DNA from: Bacteroidales bacterium
Lineage (GTDB): Bacteria > Bacteroidota > Bacteroidia > Bacteroidales > VadinHA17
Length of the DNA: 36,383 bases
Direction of reading: 5' to 3'
NCBI GenBank assembly: GCA_029932855.1
Contig: JAOZPG010000005.1
Location: forward strand, 109,005-145,387
The notes below the pieces were generated by a model, which was given only the letters and a program-made list of their open reading frames with translations, was not told the origin of the DNA and did not search any database. Shown piece after piece: positions 16,828 to 28,873 of this stretch (position 1 is the first letter of the stretch; each line of letters opens with the position of its first letter). Position numbers and translations under genes: made by a program.

Positions 16828-19079
16828 TAGTCTGTTAATGATATTTTTCCAGATAAAACAAAGCTGTCAGATCTTATCTTCAGTATATAAAAGCCGGCAG
16901 GCAGATATGAGACATCAATACTGAGACGCTCATTTTGTCCGTAAAACTTCCTTTTATATACCAGTCCGCCGCTTATGTTTACAATCTCAGCTTCCAGATA
17001 TGATGAATATTCAAATGGAATGTCAATCTGTATATTCCCCCGGCCGGGATTGGGGAAAATCTTTAAAGCAGCAACCGGCTTCTTTTCCTGTGTATCCTCT
17101 ATTCCCAGTACAGGCATTCCGCCACAGAGATCAGCACTGATTGCCAGTGAGATATTCATTGTCTCCCCCTCTGTATGATCATCAAAACCATACCATCTGT
17201 CTGTATAAAACATGGCAGTGTTTAAACCAGTGCTCCCCCTTGGTTCCGATTGCATCAATGAGAACATATCGGTCAATGGTCCCGGTGCTGCATTATCATA
17301 GGATATTTCATAACCTGTCCAGAAATTACCACTAACACTTATTATTGTATCGAAGTATAAAGTATAATCGCTTGAATCCTTGAAAGAACTGAGATAAACC
17401 TTTTTTCCCGCTATCTCATCCAGCGGTTCAGTCTCCCCTGTCCACACCTTAAAGACCACAGAATCAGCCCCGCTGTTATACTCCACATCCCCTGTTTTAT
17501 AATACAGGCAAATCAGGTTCTTTTCTCCCGAATTATATATTTTCTCTGCATATTTGCTTAGCCTTATACTGTTATGACCTGTCCATAAGCCATCTCCGGG
17601 CACACCCTCTGTAAACTCTTTCAGTATCAGCTGTTCACCTGCACTTATATTTCCGTTAGTATCACATGATACCGTGTCATAAGGATCAAAGCCGGAAATT
17701 GAGCTGATACCTGAAGCGTCGGGATCCAGCCAGGCTTTTAACTGCTCATCAGCTGCCGGATAATTAGTCCATGATTCCGATAACTTTTGAAAATAATCAT
17801 TAACTGAATTTGAACAATTTGCCTCTCCCCCAACCAGGCTACCAACAAGCAGGTGATCCTGGTCAAAAAGAGGGGCTCCCGATGAGCCCTCCTCAGTTGT
17901 ACCCATATCCCAACGCAGTATGCGCCAGAACACATTATTATCATAATCATATCCTGTAAGTGTACCTGTTTCAGGAGGGTCATTATCAACAGATATCTTC
18001 TTGATATCCCCCTGGGGATGGTGAATGCTAACTGTACTGCCGGGCGTATTACCCGATATGTCCCAGCCGGCATAATAAGGCCTGTAATTCATTGGAGGCA
18101 GCCTGCTTAAGCTCACAAGTGAGAAATCTATATTTTCATTTACAGCCAGCAGGTCTGCACCTGATACCGACTGGCTTACATATCCGTCTATAAGTCCGAC
18201 ACAATAAGGACTTTCATAATTAAATACAGATACAGCTGAGTTTGCCTGGTCCTGGTTATCAATACAATGGCAGGCAGATATTAAATAAGGTATCCTGTCC
18301 TCCCTGGCATTATTTACCAGCACACCGCTGCAAAAGCCCCAGGCAGGACCTGGCTGATGATCGGCATAATAGATATAGAGCCTTACAACCGACCTTTTTT
18401 CTTTTTGCCAGTCAGCACCCTCGTCGCAGTTTATGTTTACATTACAATATCCCGATGTTCCATACCTGCCGTCTTTTAATTCATCTGTCCCAAAAATATC
18501 TCTAATACCATGGCCCACCTGGCCGATATTCAGTTTGGAACGGTTTATGGCCCCATCTGGAAAGTAACATTCTACAATCACCTTATCTCCGGGTACAGGC
18601 TGAACGGCAAGCAGTCCCGATTCCTTGTTATTCTCCCTGCTAAAAGCCCCGAGTATAAATTCCCTGCCGGGAGAGTAAATAAACAACCTGGCACTGCCTG
18701 ATAATTCAAATGAATCGAACAGGAGGCTTAAAGAGCTGGCTCCCTTGCTTTCAATAACTGCTTCCCACAGCAATCCTCCTCCTTTCAGCTGTGTCAGCCG
18801 GCCCGAATTAAAAGGATTTATATCAACGGCTATTGAGCTGGCATATATATAGGGCCTGTTCTTGCCAGCAAGTTCTATCTCCCCGGCAGCAACCTGTTTG
18901 GACAATAATTCCACGGGAAGACTGAGCTCAACTGCCTTAATATCAGTCAAAGATCCCGGTTCACCCCTTGGCAGGCCGCCACTGCTGACCTGAGCATATG
19001 AGATGGCAGGAAAAAACACAAGCAATACTCCTGAAAGCAGGCAGGAGAATATCTGTTTACATAAATATCGAACTTTCAT
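16827..19079 (-). CDS. Secreted lysyl-endopeptidase-like serine protease with T9SS sorting domain
   Basis: A 750-residue protein with a signal peptide (1-30, ending ISYAQ), a beta-rich propeptide-like region (about 40-200), a trypsin-fold domain (about 205-455) and a C-terminal T9SS type A sorting domain (about 670-750; LKIFPNPGRGNI at its start, GFYILKI near the end). The catalytic triad is visible as H271 (ISACHC), D318 (NIDFSL) and S400 (GSSGAP). The opening SGYCNVNINC, the FCSGVLVNN strand, IHHPQGD and the spacing match the lysyl endopeptidase (Achromobacter protease I) group of family S1. It should be exported across the outer membrane and attached or released. It lies between btuG and btuF, with its stop overlapping the btuF ATG as TAATG. 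Lysine specificity is not proven. Confidence 0.85.
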   Translation of the reverse strand: MKVRYLCKQIFSCLLSGVLLVFFPAISYAQVSSGGLPRGEPGSLTDIKAVELSLPVELLSKQVAAGEIELAGKNRPYIYASSIAVDINPFNSGRLTQLKGGGLLWEAVIESKGASSLSLLFDSFELSGSARLFIYSPGREFILGAFSRENNKESGLLAVQPVPGDKVIVECYFPDGAINRSKLNIGQVGHGIRDIFGTDELKDGRYGTSGYCNVNINCDEGADWQKEKRSVVRLYIYYADHQPGPAWGFCSGVLVNNAREDRIPYLISACHCIDNQDQANSAVSVFNYESPYCVGLIDGYVSQSVSGADLLAVNENIDFSLVSLSRLPPMNYRPYYAGWDISGNTPGSTVSIHHPQGDIKKISVDNDPPETGTLTGYDYDNNVFWRILRWDMGTTEEGSSGAPLFDQDHLLVGSLVGGEANCSNSVNDYFQKLSESWTNYPAADEQLKAWLDPDASGISSISGFDPYDTVSCDTNGNISAGEQLILKEFTEGVPGDGLWTGHNSIRLSKYAEKIYNSGEKNLICLYYKTGDVEYNSGADSVVFKVWTGETEPLDEIAGKKVYLSSFKDSSDYTLYFDTIISVSGNFWTGYEISYDNAAPGPLTDMFSLMQSEPRGSTGLNTAMFYTDRWYGFDDHTEGETMNISLAISADLCGGMPVLGIEDTQEKKPVAALKIFPNPGRGNIQIDIPFEYSSYLEAEIVNISGGLVYKRKFYGQNERLSIDVSYLPAGFYILKIRSDSFVLSGKISLTD

Positions 19080-19091
19080 ATTATAAATTCT

Positions 19092-19244
19092 TTAGCTTGT
19101 TACTCCTGCTTCCGGCAAAATGTTTCATATTAGCTCGTTAATTCTGCTTCCTCCCAGATATTTCATAAAGGAAAGATAATTCAATTTTTGCTTATTGTTC
19201 ATCTCAGTTAGCCTGAGTTTGTTTGTTCATCTTAGTTAGCCTGA
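19092..19244. repeat. Two imperfect direct duplications in the btuG-protease spacer
   Basis: The 179-base spacer has a 38-base period pair starting TTAGC at 19092 and 19130, sharing the pattern TTAGC.CGTTA..CTGCTTCC and ending TTTCAT. A second pair, GTTCATCTCAGTTAGCCTGA at 19197-19216 and 19225-19244, differs at one base. No TAnnTTTG promoter box is visible on the minus strand here, so the protease is probably read from the btu promoter. Confidence 0.75.
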
Positions 19245-19258
19245 TATCCTGATCTGAA

Positions 19259-20329
19259 TTAATTAAATACCGCTGCATTGGGACCTATTCCTGCTTCGAT
19301 AGAGTTAAGCTGCCTGCCGTTGTCATCAAAAACAAGTATCGTGGCATTTGCATCATATTTATTTGGCATAACATATATATCACCACTTACAGGATCCACA
19401 TCCACTGCATTGAAATTTCCTGAAATCAATGCTTCTGCAGGCAGGTGCTGATCATTAACATTCATCTTGTAGATATTCCCTTCATTCAGGTAATAAAGCG
19501 TTGAGCCATCGGGACTTATTGCAAGCCTGTTTGGATTATATGTAGCCAGGCCGGAAATTATCTCGTAACTGGCTGCCACACTATAACTATCCCTGTCAAC
19601 AGAAACAAGCCTGGGGTATTTGTCTATTGTGGCATTCCAGTTTTCATCAAAAGTATTTTCTCCCCTGCAGAAAACCCATATCTTACCATCCTTATCCTCA
19701 ACAAGGTCTGTTGCTCCGGCACCAACCACAACACTTGCTATTACTTCATCATTATCCGGGTCTATAATGCTTATGGTACTGTCTTTATCCCATCCCCCGC
19801 TATTGGCTACAAACACTTTGCTTCCCGACATAATAAGCTTTTCCGGTCCCTTGCCAACGGCAATCCTCTTTACACTGTTAATTAAAAGGCTTGAGAGGTC
19901 TATCAGATAAACAAATCCCTCTGTGGCTCCATTAGTGATATAAGCTTTATTATCCGACACAGCAAGCATATACCTTGGATAATCCAGTCCCCGCATGGTG
20001 CCAACAGATTTGAAAGTTTCCATATCAACGACCTCAATCTTTTGTGAGTTATTAACCACTATAAAACCCATATCCCCAATAACCGAAAAGGACTGCACAA
20101 CATCCCCCAGGCTTCTCATCTCATTTGCCGTCTGAAACAAATGATTCTCTACTGTCAAATTCTTCTTATCATAATATGTAATAGAGCCATTATTATTGCC
20201 ATATGCCCCTTCGTTAACTATAAACACCCCATGAGTAAAACCTGTATCATTATTATTCTCTTCCTTGCTGCAGGAATAAAATACAAAAAATACAGCTGCC
20301 ATAAAAAATAATTTCGCTATTGATTTCAT
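19259..20329 (-). CDS. btuG: Surface cobalamin-binding beta-propeller lipoprotein (BtuG-like)
   Basis: A 356-residue lipoprotein: signal peptide with lipobox FYSC (C20) followed by the acidic SKEENNND, which resembles the Bacteroidota lipoprotein export signal for cell-surface display. The rest is a YncE/DUF5074-type seven-bladed propeller, starting GVFIVNEGAYGNNNGSITYYD and with blade phrases such as KVFVANSGGWDKDSTISIID and GKIWVFCRG. In Bacteroides thetaiotaomicron BtuG is a beta-propeller lipoprotein that captures B12 at very high affinity and sits on BtuB. Position immediately after btuB (62-base gap) supports the same role here. Ligand binding is inferred from family and context. Confidence 0.87.
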   Translation of the reverse strand: MKSIAKLFFMAAVFFVFYSCSKEENNNDTGFTHGVFIVNEGAYGNNNGSITYYDKKNLTVENHLFQTANEMRSLGDVVQSFSVIGDMGFIVVNNSQKIEVVDMETFKSVGTMRGLDYPRYMLAVSDNKAYITNGATEGFVYLIDLSSLLINSVKRIAVGKGPEKLIMSGSKVFVANSGGWDKDSTISIIDPDNDEVIASVVVGAGATDLVEDKDGKIWVFCRGENTFDENWNATIDKYPRLVSVDRDSYSVAASYEIISGLATYNPNRLAISPDGSTLYYLNEGNIYKMNVNDQHLPAEALISGNFNAVDVDPVSGDIYVMPNKYDANATILVFDDNGRQLNSIEAGIGPNAAVFN

Positions 20330-20391
20330 GTCATTTTTTTATTAGTTAGTAATTCTGCCGATTATTATACTTGTTCATTTTATTTATTCAT

Positions 20392-22437
20392 TTATTTACC
20401 ATCCATAGCAGCTGTCCCCATTATCAATGTCAGGCCCAGCATATACGAACGCCCGGGAACAGGGTATGCCCTGATCACCTGGTAGTCTGCGTTTGTGAGA
20501 TTATTTATCCTGAATTGCAATATGGATCCCACCAGGTTATCATCAAATGTATAGCCTATAGAAGCATTCATAACAAAGTAAGGATCAAGGCTGTAAAACA
20601 TATCATTATCACTCGTGCTATACCTCCTGGAACTCACAGCCGACCCCAGGTGCATGAACATACCATTAAGAGAGATCTCTGCAGTGCCACGTGCAGTATG
20701 CTTTGGTATATATCTCAACTGATAATCCTGGAAATCAGCTTCATCCGTATTTCCTGCAGTAGCTATTGTCATAGTATAGCCAAGTGAAAGCTCAAGCCTG
20801 GCCCGTCCTGCTTTAACTCCCGTTTCCAATGACGATTCCATGCCCCTGGCCCACACTTTTTTGTAGTTTACAGGTATCCAGTATGAAAGATCGGGTATCC
20901 ATTGTATCTGGTTGTTAACCATGTTTGTGAACAGGTGAATATCCATGTTGACAAAGCTGTTAAGCGAATTCTTCATTTCCATATTTATGCCTGTGCCTAT
21001 ATCTGCTCCCCAGCCTTGTTCAGGCTTGAGACCAGGGTTGCCTCCGGGTTTCCAGTATTTATCATTTAGTCCGGGAAGACGGTATTTCGAAGCCACATGT
21101 GCCCTTATCCATGCTGCATCACCGGGAAAGCTGTATTTAAAGGAAAAAGAATACAGCGGAGGAGGCCTTTCAAAAGAATTGAAATGCATTCTTAAGGAAG
21201 CGGCAATATCTATACAGGCCTTTTTATACCTTGCAGCAGCAATTATATTGGCTCTGTACTCTTTTACTGCTGTGCCATACGACTTAACATCAGCTCCTAA
21301 AAGGCTGTAATTAGCTCCCATATCTATACTCAGACCTGAAGCATAAAAATACCTGTAATTGGCATCCAGGCTAAACCTTTTCGACCTGATCTCTGAATCT
21401 ATAAGATAATTATCCTCAATACCGGGACTCTTGTCAAGGTAACGGAGGTAGTCGCTAACATAGGCCGACCTGATCTCCATGCTTGATCTCTGCTTCAGTT
21501 TCTTCCATTTTACGAAAATCTTTAGGCTACTGTCTGTCTGCTCCTGCAGGCTTTCCTTATAGGAACCAAGCAGTGCGGGAATTTCTTTCCTTTTTAGCTG
21601 TAACCAGCTTCCCAGCTGTAAATAATTATTGCCCCCAAGCCTGAGATTAATATCCTGCAACAGTCCAAAGCTTGTGAGGCTGTTATTATCCATCCTCAGG
21701 TGGGGAGATCCGGTTTTCTCATTATCCGTATAAGGAAAATCATTCTCTGAATCCCTCATATATGAAGCCAGCATATAGCTTAGATTATCAGTCCCCAGCT
21801 TAATTTTTAATCCGGCACTATTATTAGAAAAACTGGCTGTCTCAATATTTGTAAGCACAGATACTCCCTTCTGCCAGCTTGACTTATTACCTATATTCAC
21901 CACCCCTCCAAAAGCAGCATCACCATAGATGCTTCCCGAACCCCCGTAGATGACAGATATATCATCAAAAAGAAATACAGGTATCACAGATAAGTCTGCA
22001 ATACCTGTTGTAGGTGAGTTCAGGATAAATCCATTCCAGTTAAGCTGGGTATGTGAGGATGATGTACCTCTCATAGAGATGGTAGAAAGAGAGCCTGGAC
22101 TTCCATAAGAATTAATTGTCAGCGGCATACTTTTATCAAGAAGCTCTCCGATGCTCAGGGAAAAGTTCCTGCTTATCATGGCCTTCCTGATCTTAACAGT
22201 TCTGAACAATTCCGAGTAAAACTGCTTCCTGTCCTGTCTTAATTCAACTTCCTCTATATAAAGAGAATCGATATCAGGATATAAGTCCGGGCTATTACTA
22301 TTCAGTGCCGGCAGGGACAAATGCCCATGCAGGGTCATAAATAAAGCTACATCCGGAAAGGCATAAGAAGGAACTGAGGCTGCAAAAAGAGCCGGCATCA
22401 ACAATAAATAAAACCTTATTTGATAAAATAGTTTCAT
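20392..22437 (-). CDS. btuB: TonB-dependent cobalamin receptor
   Basis: A 681-residue outer-membrane receptor, first gene after a cobalamin riboswitch. It has a signal peptide (about 1-26, ending PSYAF), a possible TonB-box-like LYIEEVEL (59-66), a plug domain (about 80-185) with SPGSLSTISMRGTSSSH and YGGSGSIYGDAAFGGVVNI, and a 22-strand barrel to the end. There is no carboxypeptidase-like SusC-type N-terminal domain, consistent with a BtuB-type rather than SusC-type receptor. The last strand SYMLGLTLIMG is followed by a short unusual tail, TAAMDGK, instead of the usual terminal aromatic residue. The ATG lies only 24 bases after the B12 box. Confidence 0.92.
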   Translation of the reverse strand: MKLFYQIRFYLLLMPALFAASVPSYAFPDVALFMTLHGHLSLPALNSNSPDLYPDIDSLYIEEVELRQDRKQFYSELFRTVKIRKAMISRNFSLSIGELLDKSMPLTINSYGSPGSLSTISMRGTSSSHTQLNWNGFILNSPTTGIADLSVIPVFLFDDISVIYGGSGSIYGDAAFGGVVNIGNKSSWQKGVSVLTNIETASFSNNSAGLKIKLGTDNLSYMLASYMRDSENDFPYTDNEKTGSPHLRMDNNSLTSFGLLQDINLRLGGNNYLQLGSWLQLKRKEIPALLGSYKESLQEQTDSSLKIFVKWKKLKQRSSMEIRSAYVSDYLRYLDKSPGIEDNYLIDSEIRSKRFSLDANYRYFYASGLSIDMGANYSLLGADVKSYGTAVKEYRANIIAAARYKKACIDIAASLRMHFNSFERPPPLYSFSFKYSFPGDAAWIRAHVASKYRLPGLNDKYWKPGGNPGLKPEQGWGADIGTGINMEMKNSLNSFVNMDIHLFTNMVNNQIQWIPDLSYWIPVNYKKVWARGMESSLETGVKAGRARLELSLGYTMTIATAGNTDEADFQDYQLRYIPKHTARGTAEISLNGMFMHLGSAVSSRRYSTSDNDMFYSLDPYFVMNASIGYTFDDNLVGSILQFRINNLTNADYQVIRAYPVPGRSYMLGLTLIMGTAAMDGK

Positions 22438-22459
22438 GTTTTACCCGAACATATTTATA

Positions 22460-22636
22460 GTGGCAGGTCTTCTGACTTTCCCTCCTTAGATCACCTTCCC
22501 GGTTTTAACCAGTGGCAGATAATATCTAAGGCTTAACGGGATCACAGCAGCGGGTACTGTCCAGGAATATTCAAATAAATGAGGCACCTGGTTCCCTTTT
22601 AATTAACCCGGATGAAGTTCCGGGTCAACACCACCT
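22460..22636 (-). promoter_or_regulatory. Cobalamin riboswitch controlling btuB
   Basis: On the minus strand the conserved elements occur in order: GGGAACCAGGTG (22585-22596), GCTGCTGTGATCCCG (22537-22551), GCCACTG (22510-22516), and the B12 box AGTCAGAAGACCTGCC (22462-22477). A further 7-bp hairpin ACCCGGA/TCCGGGT (22606-22625) lies at the 5' end. These are the diagnostic sequences of the class I cobalamin (AdoCbl-type) riboswitch. The btuB ATG at 22437 follows the B12 box by 24 bases and no terminator hairpin fits between them, so control is probably at translation start: bound cobalamin would hide the start region and shut off uptake. Confidence 0.95.
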
Positions 22637-22641
22637 GATGA

Positions 22642-22673
22642 CAAACCTACATAAAGTTATCTATTAAAACAAT
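22642..22673 (-). promoter_or_regulatory. Promoter of the B12 uptake operon
   Basis: On the minus strand ATTG (22670-22673), 20 bases, then a perfect -7 box TAGGTTTG (22642-22649). Predicted transcription start, near 22636, coincides with the 5' boundary of the riboswitch. A second weaker -7-like TAACTTTA lies just upstream. Confidence 0.5.
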
Positions 22674-22739
22674 AGTGAGTCTTATTAAAAATATTCCGGT
22701 AGGACTTAAGTTGTGTGATTGTTTTATTAGTTTTATTAG

Positions 22740-24782
<2,043 letters not shown>

Positions 24783-24876
24783 CCGGCGGACAGACAAATT
24801 GACCTTGTTAATTAAGTGTCAATACTTTTAAGGACTTTCAGCTATTTATTAAATTCAATTTTCTTAAACTTGTAAA

Positions 24877-25449
24877 ATGGAAATTTTTCCGAATCTAAGG
24901 ACAAAGGTCAGCAGACTGGCTGTAAAGAGAATTCAAAAAAACAGAAAGCGCAATAAAAAAGTATTTAACCTTTCCACTGCAAGGTCTATAGGTATAATCT
25001 TTGATGGTACAGATCTTAAGAATTTTGACGGAACATTTAGTTTTTACAGATCATTGAAAGAAAAAGGCTTTCAGCTTTCTGTCCTTGCTTATGTAAATGC
25101 AAAAAATATTCCGGATAAGTATCTTTTTAAAGAAAACCTGAGTTTTCTTACTACAAATGAAGTTAACTGGTATTATAAACCCAAATCCAAAGCAGCACAG
25201 GTTTTCTTTGATAAGCAATTTGACATATTGATCAACCTTGATATGAATAATATAAAAGCCATAAGCTTTATATCCACGATATCACTGGCCAGGTTTAAGG
25301 TAGGCAGATATTCTGCTGAAAACAAGTTTAGCGATATGTCAATAAAGCTTGACCGGGAACCCACCCTGGAGTTTTTTATTCAACAGGTAATGCATTACCT
25401 GGAGCTGATAAACAGGCCAGATCTCAGACCTAAGTTTGAAAATGTATAA
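24877..25449 (+). CDS. DUF6913 family protein
   Basis: A 190-residue protein I recognise as the Bacteroidota family DUF6913, of unknown function. The N terminus is very basic (KVSRLAVKRIQKNRKRNKK), followed by an alpha/beta domain with SIGIIFDGTD, an FYRSLKEKGF helix, a QFDILINLD strand and a C-terminal helix FFIQQVMHYLELI. There is no signal peptide or membrane segment, so it is likely cytoplasmic, and the basic start could contact nucleic acid or membrane. It follows ligA on the same strand and ends 10 bases from the stop of the convergent secA. Nothing in the sequence reveals a catalytic site. Confidence 0.8.
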   Translation: MEIFPNLRTKVSRLAVKRIQKNRKRNKKVFNLSTARSIGIIFDGTDLKNFDGTFSFYRSLKEKGFQLSVLAYVNAKNIPDKYLFKENLSFLTTNEVNWYYKPKSKAAQVFFDKQFDILINLDMNNIKAISFISTISLARFKVGRYSAENKFSDMSIKLDREPTLEFFIQQVMHYLELINRPDLRPKFENV

Positions 25450-25459
25450 ATTCTAAATT

Positions 25460-28400
25460 TTACTTTGAAGCTGGGAGCTGGTCAATACTTCCGGCGCCAG
25501 GACGTCCGTGGCAGTGTTTGTATTTCTTTCCGCTGCCACAGGGACAGGGATCATTTCGTCCGACTTTCTTTTCTATTCTTACCGGCTGGGCCTTCTGCTT
25601 CTCCTGCTTTTCTCCCCCTGTTGAGGAACCTCCCCCGTAAGAAGGTACTTCTGTCTTGGATGTTCTCAAATTACTTGTATCCAAACTTCTCCTCTCCCTC
25701 AATTCCTTAACCTCCGACGGGTTCTCAACAGGTATCTGTCCCTTCATAAGTGTAGCTATTACCTCCTTGTTTACCCTGCTTATAACACCGGTAAACAGCT
25801 CAAATGATTCAAACTTATATATCAATAAGGGATCTTTCTGCTCATAGCTTGCCGATTGCACTGCCTGCTTCAGATCATCGAGCTCACGCAGGTGTTCCTT
25901 CCATGCTTCGTCGATTGTGGCCAGTATCACAGTCTTTTCATACGATTTAACAAGCTCACGGCCTTCTGTACGGGCAGCTTTCTCAAGGTTGGTTATCACC
26001 TGGAATACCCTCACCCCATCGGTAACAGGCACCACGATATTCTCATAAACATGCGACTGGCGCTTATAAACATCCTTAATAACAGGATAAGCCTGCTTAG
26101 AAATAGATTCTTCTTTTCTCCTGTAAGTATCAAGAACCAGTTCGTTAATGCTTTTGGATATGGCTGAGGGATTTAAACTCATGAATTCTTTTTCATCCAT
26201 TGGAGGTTCAACAGAAAAGGTACGCAGAAGCTCCATAGTGAATCCTTCATAATCACCTTCAGAATGGTATAGCTCTGCAAGGTTCTCTGAAACATCATAC
26301 ATCATATTGGCAATATCCACGCTAAGCCTTTCCCCATAGAGGGCATGTTTCCGCTTTTTATATATCACCTCACGCTGGGAGTTCATCACATCATCATATT
26401 CCAGCAGTCGCTTTCTTATCCCGAAGTTATTTTCCTCAACCTTCTTCTGTGCCCTTTCAATAGACTTTGTAATAAGAGAATGTTGTATCACCTCTCCCTC
26501 CTTAAGTCCCATCCTGTCCATCAGGCCGGCAATTCTTTCAGTACCGAAAAGACGCATTAGGTCATCCTCCAGCGAAACAAAAAACTGCGAGGAACCGGGA
26601 TCACCCTGGCGCCCTGCCCTACCCCTCAGCTGCCTGTCAACACGCCTCGACTCATGCCTCTCAGTGCCAATAATTGCCAGTCCCCCTGCCTCTTTAACTT
26701 CATCAGTAAGCTTAATATCTGTTCCCCGCCCTGCCATATTGGTGGCAATGGTAACCTGCCCGCTTCTTCCTGCTTCTGCAACAATATCTGCTTCCCTCTG
26801 GTGCAGCTTGGCATTCAAGACATTATGCTTAACCCCTTTCATCTTTAACATACGGCTCAGAAGTTCAGATACCTCAACAGATGTAGTACCCACAAGTGAA
26901 GGCCTTCCCTCCCTGCTGAGTGTTACTATTTCATCAATTACAGCCAGGTATTTCTCACGCCTGGTTTTATATACCAGGTCCTCCCTGTCATCCCTTATTA
27001 TCGGTACATTTGTAGGAATAACAACCACATCCAGCTTATATATGTCCCATAACTCCCCTGCCTCTGTCTCAGCTGTACCTGTCATCCCCGACAGCTTTTC
27101 ATACATCCTGAAATAATTCTGGAGAGTAATGGTAGCAAAGGTCTGGGTAGCTGCCTCTACCTTAACATTCTCCTTGGCCTCAATAGCCTGGTGCAGCCCG
27201 TCGGAATACCTCCTGCCCTCCATTATACGGCCTGTCTGTTCATCAACTATCTTTACCTTATTATCTATAACAACATACTCTACATCCTTTTCAAACAAAG
27301 TATAGGCCTTAAAGAGCTGGTTCATGGTATGAACCCTTTCCGATTTCACCGCATAATCCTGCAATATCTTATCCTTTGCCAATAATTTCTCCTTATCATC
27401 CTTAACAGATTTCTCAAGCTCGGCTATCTGCTCACCCACATCAGGGAGAACATAAAAACTTGCATCTTCAGATGATGTGGTAACCTTGTCAATGCCCTTA
27501 TCTGTAAGCTCGATAGTGTTCTGCTGTTCATCAATAATAAAATACAGCTCATCGGTAACCTTATACATCTCCTTACTATTGTTCTGCATGTAGAAGTTCT
27601 CGGTCTTATGCATAAGTGTTTTCATTCCCTCTTCGCTAAGAAATTTGATGATAGCGTTATTTTTCGGAAGGCCTTTATGAGCACGCAGGAGTAGCAGTCC
27701 ACCCTTGTCCTGGTTACCGGCTGATATTTCTCTTTTTGCTTCCGCCAGTATCTGGGTTACCAGTTTCTTTTGTTCATTAAATAATGTAAGCACCTTAGGC
27801 TTAAGCACATCAAAATACTGGTTATCTGCCTGTTTTGTTGGTCCTGAAATAATCAGGGGAGTACGGGCATCATCTACCAGTACGGAGTCAACTTCATCAA
27901 CTATGGCATAATTATGTTTGCGCTGTACCAGGTCGTTGGGATTGATAGCCATATTGTCCCTCAGGTAATCAAATCCAAATTCATTATTCGTACCAAAACT
28001 GATATCGGCATTATATGCTTTTCTCCTGGCTTCAGAATTGGGCTGATGCTTATCAATACAATCCACTGAGAGTCCGTGGAACTCATATATCGGGCCCATC
28101 CATTCTGCGTCACGCTTGGCAAGATAATCGTTTACTGTAACCACATGTACTCCCCTGCCACCCAGTGCATTCAGAAATACAGGTAATGTGGCAACCAGGG
28201 TTTTACCCTCACCTGTAGCCATCTCTGCAATCCTCCCCTTGTGCAAAACCACACCACCTATCAGCTGAACATCATAATGAATCATATCCCAGGTTACCCT
28301 GTTTCCCCCTGCAAGCCATGAATTCTTATATATTGCCTTTCCCGATTTTATCTCAATATGTTCATGGAAGGCTGCCAGCTCCTTATCAAAATCGTTTGCA

Positions 28401-28798
28401 GTAACTTCCAGTTCCTCGTTCTCCTTGAACCTTCTTGCAGTATCCTTTATTACTGCAAAAGCCCTGGGTAATACCTCGTCCAGTACATCATGCAGCTTAT
28501 TGGTAATGGTTTTTTCAAGTTTATCAATATTTTGATATATCTTTTCTTTATCCTTTATATCCACCTCATCGGACTCTGCAAGCTCCTTCAGTCTTTTAAG
28601 CTCATCTTCATCCTTGCCTATCCTTTCTCCTATGATCTCTCTAATATCTGCTGTCTGCTGTCTGAGTTCATCATTAGACAAGGTCTGCAGCTTACTGTAT
28701 TCCTCTTTTATCTGTTCAACTATAGGAGAAATCTCCTTTATGTCCCTGTCAGATTTATTCCCAAATATCTTTCTGGTAATGCCGTCTATCAATCCCAT
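25460..28798 (-). CDS. secA: Preprotein translocase ATPase SecA
   Basis: The motor that drives unfolded preproteins through SecYEG. The 1112-residue protein is longer than E. coli SecA (901) because of insertions around residues 330-520, normal for Bacteroidota. It has Walker A MATGEGKT (193-200), DEVD box (301-304) in [20 protein letters not shown], the second NBD with [12 protein letters not shown] and [12 protein letters not shown], the helical scaffold with [17 protein letters not shown], and a C-terminal SEC-C zinc motif [16 protein letters not shown]. It exports the signal-peptide proteins seen elsewhere in the window, including the T9SS cargo. It probably has its own promoter in the divergent spacer. 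Confidence 0.97.
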   Translation of the reverse strand: MGLIDGITRKIFGNKSDRDIKEISPIVEQIKEEYSKLQTLSNDELRQQTADIREIIGERIGKDEDELKRLKELAESDEVDIKDKEKIYQNIDKLEKTITNKLHDVLDEVLPRAFAVIKDTARRFKENEELEVTANDFDKELAAFHEHIEIKSGKAIYKNSWLAGGNRVTWDMIHYDVQLIGGVVLHKGRIAEMATGEGKTLVATLPVFLNALGGRGVHVVTVNDYLAKRDAEWMGPIYEFHGLSVDCIDKHQPNSEARRKAYNADISFGTNNEFGFDYLRDNMAINPNDLVQRKHNYAIVDEVDSVLVDDARTPLIISGPTKQADNQYFDVLKPKVLTLFNEQKKLVTQILAEAKREISAGNQDKGGLLLLRAHKGLPKNNAIIKFLSEEGMKTLMHKTENFYMQNNSKEMYKVTDELYFIIDEQQNTIELTDKGIDKVTTSSEDASFYVLPDVGEQIAELEKSVKDDKEKLLAKDKILQDYAVKSERVHTMNQLFKAYTLFEKDVEYVVIDNKVKIVDEQTGRIMEGRRYSDGLHQAIEAKENVKVEAATQTFATITLQNYFRMYEKLSGMTGTAETEAGELWDIYKLDVVVIPTNVPIIRDDREDLVYKTRREKYLAVIDEIVTLSREGRPSLVGTTSVEVSELLSRMLKMKGVKHNVLNAKLHQREADIVAEAGRSGQVTIATNMAGRGTDIKLTDEVKEAGGLAIIGTERHESRRVDRQLRGRAGRQGDPGSSQFFVSLEDDLMRLFGTERIAGLMDRMGLKEGEVIQHSLITKSIERAQKKVEENNFGIRKRLLEYDDVMNSQREVIYKKRKHALYGERLSVDIANMMYDVSENLAELYHSEGDYEGFTMELLRTFSVEPPMDEKEFMSLNPSAISKSINELVLDTYRRKEESISKQAYPVIKDVYKRQSHVYENIVVPVTDGVRVFQVITNLEKAARTEGRELVKSYEKTVILATIDEAWKEHLRELDDLKQAVQSASYEQKDPLLIYKFESFELFTGVISRVNKEVIATLMKGQIPVENPSEVKELRERRSLDTSNLRTSKTEVPSYGGGSSTGGEKQEKQKAQPVRIEKKVGRNDPCPCGSGKKYKHCHGRPGAGSIDQLPASK

Positions 28799-28873
28799 TA
28801 TTATTCTATTCCTTTCAATATTTTGTTATACAGGATAAAATCCTGCATTTTAATATGCTCTTTTAATTGCATG

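Noticed and set aside
20371-20787. 138-codon plus-strand reading frame opposite the 3' end of btuB
   Set aside because: The opposite strand encodes conserved BtuB barrel sequence; the translated product is cysteine- and histidine-rich with no recognisable fold.
26664-27116. 150-codon plus-strand reading frame inside secA
   Set aside because: It is antisense to the conserved second nucleotide-binding domain of SecA and has no protein-like features.
25460-28798. Unusual length of SecA (1112 residues) as a novel fusion
   Set aside because: Extra internal segments of this kind are normal for Bacteroidota SecA, and all domains are in standard order.
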